From assembly GCF_027474825.1 (NCBI RefSeq), contig NZ_CP107030.1, positions 3,354,529 to 3,418,528 of the forward strand: a stretch of DNA of 64,000 nucleotides, written 5' to 3'. Shown here piece after piece: positions 28,446 to 37,403 of this stretch (position 1 is its first letter; each line of letters starts with the position of its first letter). The DNA comes from Maribacter halichondriae. Its GTDB lineage: Bacteria; Bacteroidota; Bacteroidia; Flavobacteriales; Flavobacteriaceae. Both the position numbers and the translations under genes were made by a program. The notes beneath the pieces were generated by a model. That model saw only the letters and a program-made list of their open reading frames with translations, was not told the origin of the DNA and did no database searches.

Positions 28446-28958
28446 TCATTTCCACCAACCTTTTTGTTTTCTAATATAAATTATTTGTCCTGTATGATAG
28501 GCATTATGTGAAGACATAGTCAAAAGGTCGGAAGCCCATTCGGACAACTCTTTTTCATTTGCTTTTTCAATCAATCGTTCCAATTCAGTTTGAACGCTGT
28601 CCAATTTGATAATAAGGTTTTTCCATTCCTTTTCGGTGTATATTTTAAAAGTTGAGTCATTGTCTATCTCAAAGTTCGAAAAGTCCTCTCCTTTAAAAGC
28701 TCTTAGCTGCATTTCATTCCAAAAGGTTAGATGAGAAACGAGTTCTCCTATCGAATGGTTTGCAGTATTGTCCTTCCAATTCGATTGTTGAGCAGAAAGT
28801 TCATCTGTGGCTGTTTTTATGGGAACGAACCAATTTTCTTCACTATGTGAGTATTTTAATTGTTGTACAAGTAATGATTTCACATTCGGTTCAACAGTTC
28901 TTTCTGAGCAGTTCAAGATTAATAGTGCAAATCCGACAAAGGCTAAAATATTTTTCAT
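28446..28958 (-). CDS. DinB-superfamily lipoprotein
   Basis: A 170-residue protein with a lipoprotein signal (FALLILNCSE, acylated Cys). The mature part is a DinB-like four-helix bundle with likely metal ligands His in HSIGELVSHLTFW and HxxxH in SHNAYHTGQIIYIRKQKGWW. DinB proteins bind a divalent metal and include thiol transferases; the substrate is unknown. A membrane-anchored DinB is less common than the cytoplasmic form and differs from the YfiT-like gene at 9611. Confidence 0.85.
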   Translation of the reverse strand: MKNILAFVGFALLILNCSERTVEPNVKSLLVQQLKYSHSEENWFVPIKTATDELSAQQSNWKDNTANHSIGELVSHLTFWNEMQLRAFKGEDFSNFEIDNDSTFKIYTEKEWKNLIIKLDSVQTELERLIEKANEKELSEWASDLLTMSSHNAYHTGQIIYIRKQKGWWK

Positions 28959-29058
28959 AGTTCTGATTGTTTGTTAAAATGTTGCACAACACTAGTATAA
29001 AAACAACGAGGACGCACAGCGCATTTGCATTTCACCAAAACCAAACTCAAACCCTTTT

Positions 29059-31278
29059 TTAGTACCGTAATTCGAGTCCCCCAAAGAGACCGAAAGGTAA
29101 TCCGGGACGGAGGCCCGCAGGCACTCTCGCCACTGCGTAGGTTTCATCCAATAAGTTCATCGCATTGAGTGTTAAGGCGATATGTTCGTTGTAACGGTAT
29201 TTGCCGCCCAGATCAAGAACGATGTTGGAGGCCACTTTTTCGTTTTGAGGAATCGTTCCACTACCTGCTTTCGTTCTGAAGGCCCCATTGAAACGACCAC
29301 TAAAGTTGATTTCAAAATCCTTATGTTCTAAAGATATCGTGGTGTTCAACTGGTGTTTTGAAAGATAAGGCAACTCATCGCCTACATTGACCTCTCCCCA
29401 AATATCATTTTGACTGCCGAAACTTTTCAAGAATTCGGTATCGGTCAGGGTGTAGCCGAACGTTATGGGCAAGATATATTTTTTGGAATTCGGCAATACA
29501 TTGTAATTCAACAATACCTCAAGGCCCTGTACCTTTACTTCGCCCGCATTGAACTGGTCCAGAGACCCTGTACCACCCGTTGCGGCCAGATCGCTTCCCA
29601 ATAAATTACTGTAATCATTGTAGAAGCCTACGACTTCCCCTGTGAAGCCACCATAAGAAAAACGGGTGCCAAGTTCATAATTGATGCTTTCTTCCGGTTT
29701 TTCGCCGACTTGGTTGCTAGGTGGGGAGAATCCTTTGTGTATTCCGCCGAAAAGGGAAATATTTTGAAAATTGTAGTTAAAACCTATTCCGGGAATAAAA
29801 ACATCGACCTTGTTTTCCCTTTCAGAAAGGTCGGTTCCTAATCTGGTCACATCGTTTCTACCGTAATCGGCCCGTCCTAAGGAAATATTCTCATAACGTA
29901 TACCCGGTGTCAAGGTCAGGTTATTATACTTCAATTTGTACAAGGCATACGATGAAAATGCACGGGCATCACTGATTCGATTGGCATCCGTACCGGGTAT
30001 TCCCATTTCGGTCAACACCATGGTACCATTGGTAATACCATAGCTATCGACCCATTGAAAACGGTCTTCTTCGTCAAAATGGTAGCGGAGACCGACCTCT
30101 ATATCGTGAAAAGTGTTTTGGCCCGTCCAATGATAGTCCAGTTTCGTTTGAATCCCTGTAGAAAGGTAATCACGGTTGTTCGCTTTGACGCCCAGAATAT
30201 CACCCGTAGCACTGTTTGTAGTTCCGTTGACTAAATTGAAATATGAGGAAAGACCCACCGGATTTTCGAGAATTCCGGATATACCCTCGCGCTCACCGGC
30301 TACGGTAACATAATCCAGCTTGTACCAGTTTCTACTAAACCCATTGTAGTAACCAACCGTGGTGATTTGAAAATAATCGCTGAATTTTAAGGTATGCGTG
30401 CCCATAAACTGCACATGCTCGGTAGTCATCTGATCTGCTTGAGAACCTGCGTACCGACGAAATGGTGTCGCCTCGAAGTCCGATTGGGTCAAGCCTAAAT
30501 AAGTTTCGTTTGAAATTTCATCCGAGTACTGAAATTTTAGCTCAAACTCTTGCCCTATCGCAGCATCGGGATTGGTTTTGAGGCGGAATTTCGTAACCAA
30601 ATCGTTTTTGTCGAAACCGGTATCCTCCCCATTATCCAATTCTTTGAATCCGTTCGAATTGTAGTTCAGGTATTCTACCGAATAGCCAAAATTCTTCTTG
30701 CTATCGCCCAATTGCGCATGCAAGCGGCCACTTTGAAAACTACCGTAGCTAGAGTTCAGAAAGATTCCAAAAGTGTCGGGCACTTCAGTGGAAAGCATAT
30801 TGATCGCGCCACCCGTAGTATAAGGGCCGTATTGCACCTGACTACTGCCCTTTAAAATTTCAACCGACTGCATTCGGGCGATGGTCGGAAAGTAATAAGC
30901 GGAAGGGGCGCTGTAGGGTGCCGGCGCAATAAGCACGCCATCTTCCATCAATGATATTTTTGAACTCCGCTCAGGTGATGTTCCGCGCAGGCTTATATTT
31001 GGCCGAAGTCCAAAACCATCTTCTTCATAGACGTTTACGCCGGGCACTGATCGAAGGGTTCTATTGACATCGGTATAATTGAATTTTTTAATCTCTTTCG
31101 GAGAAATATAATAGGCCGAGCCCGTTCTGTTCTTCGCTTCGAACTTGCTGCCCAAGATTACCTTGGCGGACAACACAATTTCGTTCAGGTATATCGAATC
31201 CATGGGTTTTGTTGATGGTTGTTGAGCGTAAAGGGAGAAAGAAAATAATAGTATTCCGAAAGTAATTTTGCCGTACAT
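29059..31278 (-). CDS. TonB-dependent outer-membrane receptor, FecA-like
   Basis: A 739-residue receptor. After a signal peptide (FGILLFSFSLYAQQ), the plug domain runs to about 165 (NVYEEDGFGLRPNISLRGTSPERSSKISLMEDGVLI, then VEILKGSSQVQYGPYTTGGAINM). The 22-strand barrel ends LPFGLFGGLELRY. There is no N-terminal SusC-type carboxypeptidase-like domain and no SusD gene, so it is a stand-alone transporter, likely for an iron complex of the ferric-citrate type. Transport needs TonB, whose gene is not in the window. The candidate operator upstream supports metal control. Confidence 0.9.
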   Translation of the reverse strand: MYGKITFGILLFSFSLYAQQPSTKPMDSIYLNEIVLSAKVILGSKFEAKNRTGSAYYISPKEIKKFNYTDVNRTLRSVPGVNVYEEDGFGLRPNISLRGTSPERSSKISLMEDGVLIAPAPYSAPSAYYFPTIARMQSVEILKGSSQVQYGPYTTGGAINMLSTEVPDTFGIFLNSSYGSFQSGRLHAQLGDSKKNFGYSVEYLNYNSNGFKELDNGEDTGFDKNDLVTKFRLKTNPDAAIGQEFELKFQYSDEISNETYLGLTQSDFEATPFRRYAGSQADQMTTEHVQFMGTHTLKFSDYFQITTVGYYNGFSRNWYKLDYVTVAGEREGISGILENPVGLSSYFNLVNGTTNSATGDILGVKANNRDYLSTGIQTKLDYHWTGQNTFHDIEVGLRYHFDEEDRFQWVDSYGITNGTMVLTEMGIPGTDANRISDARAFSSYALYKLKYNNLTLTPGIRYENISLGRADYGRNDVTRLGTDLSERENKVDVFIPGIGFNYNFQNISLFGGIHKGFSPPSNQVGEKPEESINYELGTRFSYGGFTGEVVGFYNDYSNLLGSDLAATGGTGSLDQFNAGEVKVQGLEVLLNYNVLPNSKKYILPITFGYTLTDTEFLKSFGSQNDIWGEVNVGDELPYLSKHQLNTTISLEHKDFEINFSGRFNGAFRTKAGSGTIPQNEKVASNIVLDLGGKYRYNEHIALTLNAMNLLDETYAVARVPAGLRPGLPFGLFGGLELRY

Positions 31279-31280
31279 CT

Positions 31281-31300
31281 TATTTAGACTTATTTAAAAT
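31281..31300 (-). promoter_or_regulatory. AT-rich half-palindrome next to the receptor start
   Basis: The stretch TATTTAGACTTATTTAAAAT lies 2-21 bases before the receptor ATG. It has an imperfect dyad (TTTAGA and TTTAAA) resembling the more perfect one at 31341-31357. A repeat of the same operator is possible but weak. Confidence 0.3.
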
Positions 31301-31340
31301 AATAAAACAAATGTATGATGTGTTTTGAAAATAACAAAGC

Positions 31341-31357
31341 TTATTTAGAATAAATAA
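31341..31357 (-). promoter_or_regulatory. Palindromic candidate metal-regulator operator
   Basis: TTATTTAGAATAAATAA is a perfect 7-bp inverted repeat with a 3-base centre. It lies 62 bases upstream of the TonB-dependent receptor start. The TTTAGA-core resembles DtxR/Fur-type metal-repressor sites, which commonly control such receptors. The assignment to a regulator is inference. Confidence 0.45.
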
Positions 31358-31458
31358 AAATAGAATTTTGTTAGTTTTTTGTTATCAAGGAGTTAAGCAC
31401 AAATTTTAACAATGAAGTGATTATTTTTACACCAACTATTGAACAAAGAGATAAAACT

Positions 31459-31932
31459 ATGCCATCAAAAAAAATGTTTTCGTTACTAGTTCTTTTAACA
31501 TTCATTGCTGGACCTACCGTTATGGCCCAAACCGTAATGCAAGAAGATGTTGCTGCCATTACCGCGGTCAGTAAAGCCCGTGCGGAGGCTTTTAATCAAG
31601 CCAATGCGAAGGAAATAGCTAGCTATTTCACCGAAGATGCCGTGCTTATGGCTCCTGGAGAATCGGCTGCAATCGGTACGGAAGCTGTTCGCGAATATTA
31701 TCAAGACATTTTTGATAGCTTCGATGTAGACTTGGAAAGTCATTACGAAGAAGTTGAGGTTTTTGGTGATATGGCTTATGGCCGTGGAGAGGCTATTGTT
31801 CGTCTTACTCCGCGAAATGGAGGTAAATCTACCGTAGCTTCTTCAAAGTATTTGAATATCTTAAAAAGACAACCTGATGGTAGCTGGATGACGACCCATG
31901 ATATCTGGAATGACAATGATAAAATACCATGA
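31459..31932 (+). CDS. Secreted SnoaL/DUF4440-like NTF2-fold protein
   Basis: A 157-residue protein with a signal peptide (KKMFSLLVLLTFIAGPTVMAQ). The mature part is a DUF4440/SnoaL-like NTF2 fold (AITAVSKARAEAFNQANAKEIASYFTEDAVLMAPG, then SKYLNILKRQPDGSWMTTHDIWNDN). Members are small ligand-binding or enzyme-like domains of varied role. ATG at 31459 gives the signal peptide. It is divergent from the receptor gene; the candidate operator lies between them and could control both. Confidence 0.85.
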   Translation: MPSKKMFSLLVLLTFIAGPTVMAQTVMQEDVAAITAVSKARAEAFNQANAKEIASYFTEDAVLMAPGESAAIGTEAVREYYQDIFDSFDVDLESHYEEVEVFGDMAYGRGEAIVRLTPRNGGKSTVASSKYLNILKRQPDGSWMTTHDIWNDNDKIP

Positions 31933-32148
31933 GTTGGTAAGGTCAAAGTACTATCGAATTTAGTCTTTTCCAACGTTGTCATGAGTAAGGATAATATGCC
32001 GCGAAATAGCGGTTAGTAGAAGATTGCAGAAATGCGTATTCTACCTTATACTAAAAATGGTATTTTGCAACATCGGTTCGATATGCTATAATTACTTTGC
32101 TCAAATCGGGGATGATTTTACCACTACGATTTAACCAATAAAAATCGT

Positions 32149-32156
32149 TACATTTG
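32149..32156 (+). promoter_or_regulatory. Candidate -7 element (TACATTTG) for guaB
   Basis: TACATTTG fits TAnnTTTG and ends 24 bases before the guaB start at 32181. No -33 element is clear. Confidence 0.42.
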
Positions 32157-32180
32157 CACGCAATTAAATCCTTAATTGCC

Positions 32181-33653
32181 ATGCAAGCCCACCTAAACAA
32201 AATTCTCGGAGAAGGTCTTACGTACGATGACGTACTTCTTGTTCCGGCCTATTCCGAAGTGCTTCCTAGAGAAGTCAACATCCAGACAAAATTCACGCGA
32301 AATATTACTATCAATGTGCCCATCGTTTCAGCGGCAATGGATACCGTAACAGAATCACGCATGGCCATTGCCATGGCTCAAGAGGGTGGTATCGGGGTCT
32401 TACACAAAAACATGACCATCGAGCAACAGGCGATGAAAGTGCGTAAAGTAAAACGTGCGGAAAGCGGAATGATCCTAGATCCGGTTACCTTGCCTGCAGA
32501 TGCTCTGGTCAAAGACGCCAAAGCCAATATGAGGGAGTTCAGTATTGGTGGTATACCTATTGTGGATAAAGACGGAAAATTAATAGGTATCGTTACGAAC
32601 CGTGACTTGCGTTTCGAGAAGAATAATGACCGTCCGCTTTCGGAAGTCATGACCAAAGAAAATTTGGTTACCGTGGGCGAGGGCACTTCTTTGGAACAGG
32701 CGGAAGACATTCTTCAAGAAAATAAAATTGAAAAACTTCCAGTAGTCGATAAAGATTATAAACTGGTAGGTCTGATTACTTTTAGGGATATTACGAAACT
32801 GACTCAAAAACCGATTGCCAATAAAGATCAATACGGCAGGTTGCGGGTAGCGGCAGCCCTTGGTGTCACGGGAGATGTAGTCGAAAGAGCCGAGGCATTG
32901 GTGCATGCAGGTGTTGATGCTGTGGTAATTGATACCGCCCATGGTCATACTCAAGGTGTGGTAAATGCCTTGAAGAGCGTAAAAAAGGAATTTCCTAATC
33001 TGGAAGTTATCGTGGGCAATATTGCTACCGGCGAGGCTGCTAAGTATTTGGTAGAAGCTGGTGCTGATGCCGTTAAAGTCGGAATCGGACCAGGTTCAAT
33101 TTGTACCACAAGGGTAGTTGCGGGAGTTGGTTTCCCACAGTTTTCTGCAGTATTGGAGGTTGCCGCGGCCATTAAAGGTAGTGGCGTACCCGTAATCGCA
33201 GATGGCGGAATTCGATATACAGGTGATATTCCAAAAGCTATCGCTGCAGGAGCAGATACGGTAATGCTAGGGTCGCTTTTAGCGGGAACGAAAGAATCGC
33301 CAGGTGAGACTATCATCTACGAAGGCCGAAAATTCAAATCATATCGTGGTATGGGTTCGGTAGAAGCCATGAAGCAAGGTTCAAAAGATCGTTACTTTCA
33401 AGATGTCGAGGACGATATCAAAAAACTGGTGCCCGAGGGTATTGTAGGTCGCGTACCCTATAAAGGTGATCTTTACGAAAGCATTCACCAGTTCGTTGGC
33501 GGACTCCGTGCGGGAATGGGGTATTGTGGTGCCAAAGATATTGCCACCTTACAAGAAACTGGTCGTTTTGTACAGATTACAGCTAGCGGAATTAACGAAA
33601 GTCATCCGCATGATGTGACAATTACGAAGGAGTCGCCGAATTATAGCCGCTAG
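32181..33653 (+). CDS. guaB: Inosine-5'-monophosphate dehydrogenase
   Basis: GuaB oxidises IMP to XMP, the first step of GMP synthesis. The protein of 490 residues is a TIM barrel with two CBS domains inserted at about 95-205. The catalytic Cys lies in [11 protein letters not shown], the phosphate loop in [15 protein letters not shown], and the flap Arg-Tyr in the [10 protein letters not shown] and RVPYKGD regions. The upstream in-frame residues (from 32154) are not used: ATG at 32181 matches the family start [20 protein letters not shown]. The methyltransferase follows 10 bases later. Confidence 0.96.
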   Translation: MQAHLNKILGEGLTYDDVLLVPAYSEVLPREVNIQTKFTRNITINVPIVSAAMDTVTESRMAIAMAQEGGIGVLHKNMTIEQQAMKVRKVKRAESGMILDPVTLPADALVKDAKANMREFSIGGIPIVDKDGKLIGIVTNRDLRFEKNNDRPLSEVMTKENLVTVGEGTSLEQAEDILQENKIEKLPVVDKDYKLVGLITFRDITKLTQKPIANKDQYGRLRVAAALGVTGDVVERAEALVHAGVDAVVIDTAHGHTQGVVNALKSVKKEFPNLEVIVGNIATGEAAKYLVEAGADAVKVGIGPGSICTTRVVAGVGFPQFSAVLEVAAAIKGSGVPVIADGGIRYTGDIPKAIAAGADTVMLGSLLAGTKESPGETIIYEGRKFKSYRGMGSVEAMKQGSKDRYFQDVEDDIKKLVPEGIVGRVPYKGDLYESIHQFVGGLRAGMGYCGAKDIATLQETGRFVQITASGINESHPHDVTITKESPNYSR

Positions 33654-33663
33654 AATACCACAA

Positions 33664-34311
33664 ATGGACTACGAAAATAAAGCGGACGACTATTATAACC
33701 ACGAGCGGCCCGAAATGCTGGCCTATATTCCTAGGGGCTGTAAAACATTATTGGATGTAGGCTGTGGCGAAGGCACTTTCGCCGGCTATATCAAAGAAAA
33801 AGAAGGTCTTGAGGCTTGGGGCATCGAACTGATGCCAGAACCCGGTGAACAAGCTAAAGAAAGATTGGATAAGGTCTTTATTGGTCCATGTGAAGATTTT
33901 CTTGATGAGCTGCCCGATAATTATTTTGATGTTATTTATTGCAATGATGTATTGGAACATCTTGTTGACCCTTATACCGTGCTAGGTATCTTAAAAAATA
34001 AACTTACCGAAAAAGGGGTGGTCATTAGTTCGATTCCGAATATCAGATATCACGATGCCTTTAAAAAAATCATCCTTCAAAAGAAATTCGAATATGAAGG
34101 CCATGGTATTTTCGACAAGACTCACATGCGTTTTTTTACCAAAAGCAGTATTGCCAATATGTACCGTGATCAGGGCTATAAAATTTTGAGCCATGAGGGC
34201 ATTAACAGAACTAGATCGTTAAAGCCCTACTTGTACAACATTCCTTTTTTCTTTACCGCAATGGATATGTTCTACCTACAATTTGCTACAGTAGCCCAGC
34301 GGGCAGACTGA
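33664..34311 (+). CDS. Class I SAM-dependent methyltransferase
   Basis: A 215-residue methyltransferase. Motif I is LLDVGCGEGTFAGYI; motif II/III follow as DVIYCNDVLEHLVDPY and VISSIPNIRY. The form is that of Methyltransf_11/23 enzymes found near cell-surface sugar genes or ubiquinone-like pathways. The substrate is unknown. The protein ends with a hydrophobic stretch (YNIPFFFTAMDMFYLQF). It begins 10 bases after guaB and is probably co-transcribed with it. Confidence 0.88.
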   Translation: MDYENKADDYYNHERPEMLAYIPRGCKTLLDVGCGEGTFAGYIKEKEGLEAWGIELMPEPGEQAKERLDKVFIGPCEDFLDELPDNYFDVIYCNDVLEHLVDPYTVLGILKNKLTEKGVVISSIPNIRYHDAFKKIILQKKFEYEGHGIFDKTHMRFFTKSSIANMYRDQGYKILSHEGINRTRSLKPYLYNIPFFFTAMDMFYLQFATVAQRAD

Positions 34312-34461
34312 CCCGAAGTACGGAGTTGTCCGATGCCCCATTTATCCGGCTCCTTGTCGACTATTTACTTCGTTTGGATGCAATATTATCTAACTTTATC
34401 GTTATCAGGTTTAGGTCTCGACTTTCCCACAAAAGAATATTCTGATTTTCCTGGCAAAAGG

Positions 34462-37332
34462 ATGCATAAATGATTTTAAAATTACTTCCTTTCTCTTATT
34501 TAGCGTTGTCATAAGTGCACAACAAATCGGAGATTTTATTTCCGTACCGCCTGGTGCTCAGAATACTGATTTTGTCATTCCTTCTACACATCGTTTTCAA
34601 AAAATTATCGAAACCGGAGATGCCCTAACCGAAGGAGGGGCATTAAAGAACAAAAATGACTTTGCTGGCTATGTTCCTATTGCCGGGAGCAGTGAAAATG
34701 GATATTTAAGTATCAATTCGGAAGATGCTCCGGGCGGAGTTGCGATACTTGACATAAATTACAATTCAAATACAGGACTTTGGCAAACGACCCGATCGGA
34801 AGCAGTCAATTTTGACGGGGTTTTTGCTACTGCAGCCAATTGTTCAGGAACTGTTACCCCATGGAATACTATTATTAGCTGTGAAGAATATACGAGTGCT
34901 GAATTGGAAAATAATCCAAACCTTCCTTTTCAGGGGTCTAGAGATTTTAATAATGACGGATATGACGATTTTGGTTGGGCCATAGAAATTGATCCGGTCA
35001 CCAAAACGGTAATTGACCAGCCCGGCGGATTGAATGGCGCCGATAAGCTATGGGCCATGGGCAATTTCAAACATGAAAATGCAGCTATTCACAATAATCA
35101 GCGTACGGTCTACCAAGGGGCCGACGCAGCGATAGGCTACTTGTACAAATTCATTGCGGATAATGCACAAGACCTGAGTAGTGGAAATCTCTATGTATAT
35201 AGCGGGTCTAAAAATGGCTCTGGCAGTTGGATCCAGCTTGCCAATACAACACAGGCCGAGCAAAATTCAACGGTACAACAGAGTGCAAATCTGGGCGCTA
35301 CTGTCTTTGATGGTATTGAAGATGTTGAAATAGGCCTTGACGGCATGGTCTACTTTGCCGTAAAAAGTGAGAACAGGGTGTATCGTTTTCAAGATTCAGA
35401 TCCTATTTCTGGTACGACGGTTTCGCAAATGGAAACCTATGTTGGCAATGCAGCCTATAATGTGCAACACGAGGGGGTACATCAACTGTTGATTGGGGGC
35501 ATGGAAATGATAACCTTGCTTTTGACGGGCAGGGAAATTTATGGGTGATGCAAGATGCAAACGACTATCAGAATTATATATGGGTCGTTGAAAATGGTCA
35601 TTCACAAAGTAGTCCAAAAGTAAAGATATTCGGTCGTACACCCGTGGGCTCCGAACCTACAGGTATTACGTTTTCACCCGATTATCGTTTTCTTTTCATG
35701 TCGATTCAACATCCCAATGTCAATAATGGAAGTACAACACAGACCGATGCAGCAGGTAATGCAATAGCTTTTGATAAAGATCTTACACTTGTAATCTCGC
35801 TTGAAACACCTACAAATCAGACTTGGTATCTTGATGCTGATGGGGACGGTTATGCCGACCCGAATACGGTTTTAAGTCCCACGAGTCCTGGAGTGGGATA
35901 TACAAACAGTACTTTACTAACAACCGATTGCGATGATTCTAATTCCGCGATTAATCCAGAAACAGTTTGGTATCTAGATGGTGACGGCGACGGTTTTGCG
36001 GATCCTAATACCGTTCAAAGCTGCCTTAGTCCTGGCGCAGGATATTCCATAAACTCTTTGCCAACTACGGACTGCGATGATGATGATTCTTCTGTCAATG
36101 CACCTTCTACATGGTACTTGGATACCGACGGTGATGGTTTTGCCATTGCACCAACGATGGAAAGTTGCCAGAGTCCCGGTACGGGATATACAAGAAACAT
36201 TTTGCCGACCACGGATTGTGACGATAACGATGCTTCGGTGAACGCTTCGTCTACCTGGTATTTGGACGCTGATGGTGACGGTTTTGCTGTTCCAACCACT
36301 GTAGAAAGTTGCCAAAGCCCCGGACCGGGTTATACAATGACAGTGCTACCGACCACAGATTGCGATGACACAAATAATTCCATAAATGCCTCGGTAATCT
36401 GGTATTTGGATGCCGATGATGATGGATACGCCGCATCGGAAACCATAGAAAGTTGCTTTAGTCCCGGAACGGGCTATACAATGACCGTATTGCCCAATAC
36501 CGATTGCGATGATGGTGACGCAAGTATAAATATGGCGTCGACTTGGTACTTGGATGCAGATTTGGATGGTTTTGCAGACCCGAACACCATAGAGAGTTGT
36601 CAGAGTCCCGGTTCCACGTATACGCTAACTATATTGCCGACCACGGATTGTGACGATAACGATGCTTCGGTCAATACGCCTCTGATTTGGTATTTAGATA
36701 CTGATGGTGATGGCTTTGCTTCACCCGAAACCATAGAAAGTTGCCAAAACCCTGGAAATGGCTATACAACGTCTGTTTTGCCAACAACGGACTGTGATGA
36801 TAACAATGCAATGTTCAACCTAATATCAACGTGGTATTTGGACGCTGACGGAGATGGGTTTGCAGATCCTGAGACCGTTGAGAGTTGCCAAAGCCCTGGT
36901 CCTGGTTTTAAGACTACTGAGATGCCGACTACCGATTGCGATGATGCGGATGGGACGGTCAATTTAGAGGCGCTTTGGTATTTAGATGTGGACGATGATG
37001 GCTTTGCGGATGAACCACCAGTAACAAGCTGCAAAAGACCCGGTGATGCTTATACCTTGAGCGAATTACAGTTAAAAACTGACTTGGCCGATGAAAGGGG
37101 TATTCTCTATCCAAACCCGACCGATAGCGAAGTGTACGTGCAGCTCGATAAAACGTATGATGAACTGGATGTCGAAGTATTGACTTTGAACCGGGTTCAG
37201 GTATACGCTAAGAAGAGCACAAATACCGACATAATTTCCTTTGACCTCATTGGGCAGCCTACCGGGGTATACTTTCTACAGGTACGAAACCAAGGCGAAC
37301 GTATTGGTTTCTATAAAGTAATAAAGTTATAA
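34462..37332 (+). CDS. PhoX-like protein with nine MopE-type repeats and a T9SS type A tail (two frameshifts)
   Basis: Three parts of one chain, about 957 residues. (1) After a signal (ITSFLLFSVVISAQQ), a PhoX/DUF839-like catalytic domain: ISCEEY, KHENAAIHN, GGHGNDNLAFDGQGNLWVMQ, EPTGITFSPDYRFLFMSIQHP. PhoX is a calcium/iron alkaline phosphatase; activity here is inferred. (2) Nine repeats with WYLDxDxDGFA, CxSPGxGY and TTDCDD, likely calcium-binding, from 35821. (3) A type A sorting domain (YPNPTDSEVYV to GFYKVIKL) for T9SS export. Frames break at the A-run 34468-34470 (start region; restored MHKNDFKITSF, inferred) and the G-run 35495-35499 (restored LIGGHGNDN). Export via Sec then T9SS, unlike Tat-exported PhoX. 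Confidence 0.85.
35821..37060 (+). repeat. Nine tandem 144-nt coding repeats
   Basis: Repeat starts, taken at the codon before the TGG of WYLD, lie at 35821, 35965, 36109, 36253, 36397, 36541, 36685, 36829 and 36973. Every step is exactly 144 bases (48 codons). The last unit is cut short before TTDCDD. Units match well in protein sequence but vary at third positions, so they are old duplications under protein-level selection rather than a fresh expansion. Confidence 0.9.
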
Positions 37333-37403
37333 TCAGCCCAGAAAACACAATTCGACACAAAACAGGAAATCTTCTCGGGGCATTTGAAATCATGTTTGGA
37401 ATT

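Noticed and set aside
32951-33316. Minus-strand ORF antisense to guaB
   Set aside because: Shadow of a well-conserved GC-rich gene; rich in Ala, Pro and Thr with no start context.
35974-36315. 113-codon ORF on the minus strand inside the repeat array
   Set aside because: It arises because nine in-phase repeats on the plus strand create a stop-free frame; composition is unlike the surrounding genes and no domain is seen.
35821-37060. Regular repeats suggesting a CRISPR or minisatellite
   Set aside because: The unit is 144 bases, protein-coding and divergent at third positions; there are no spacers between exact short repeats.
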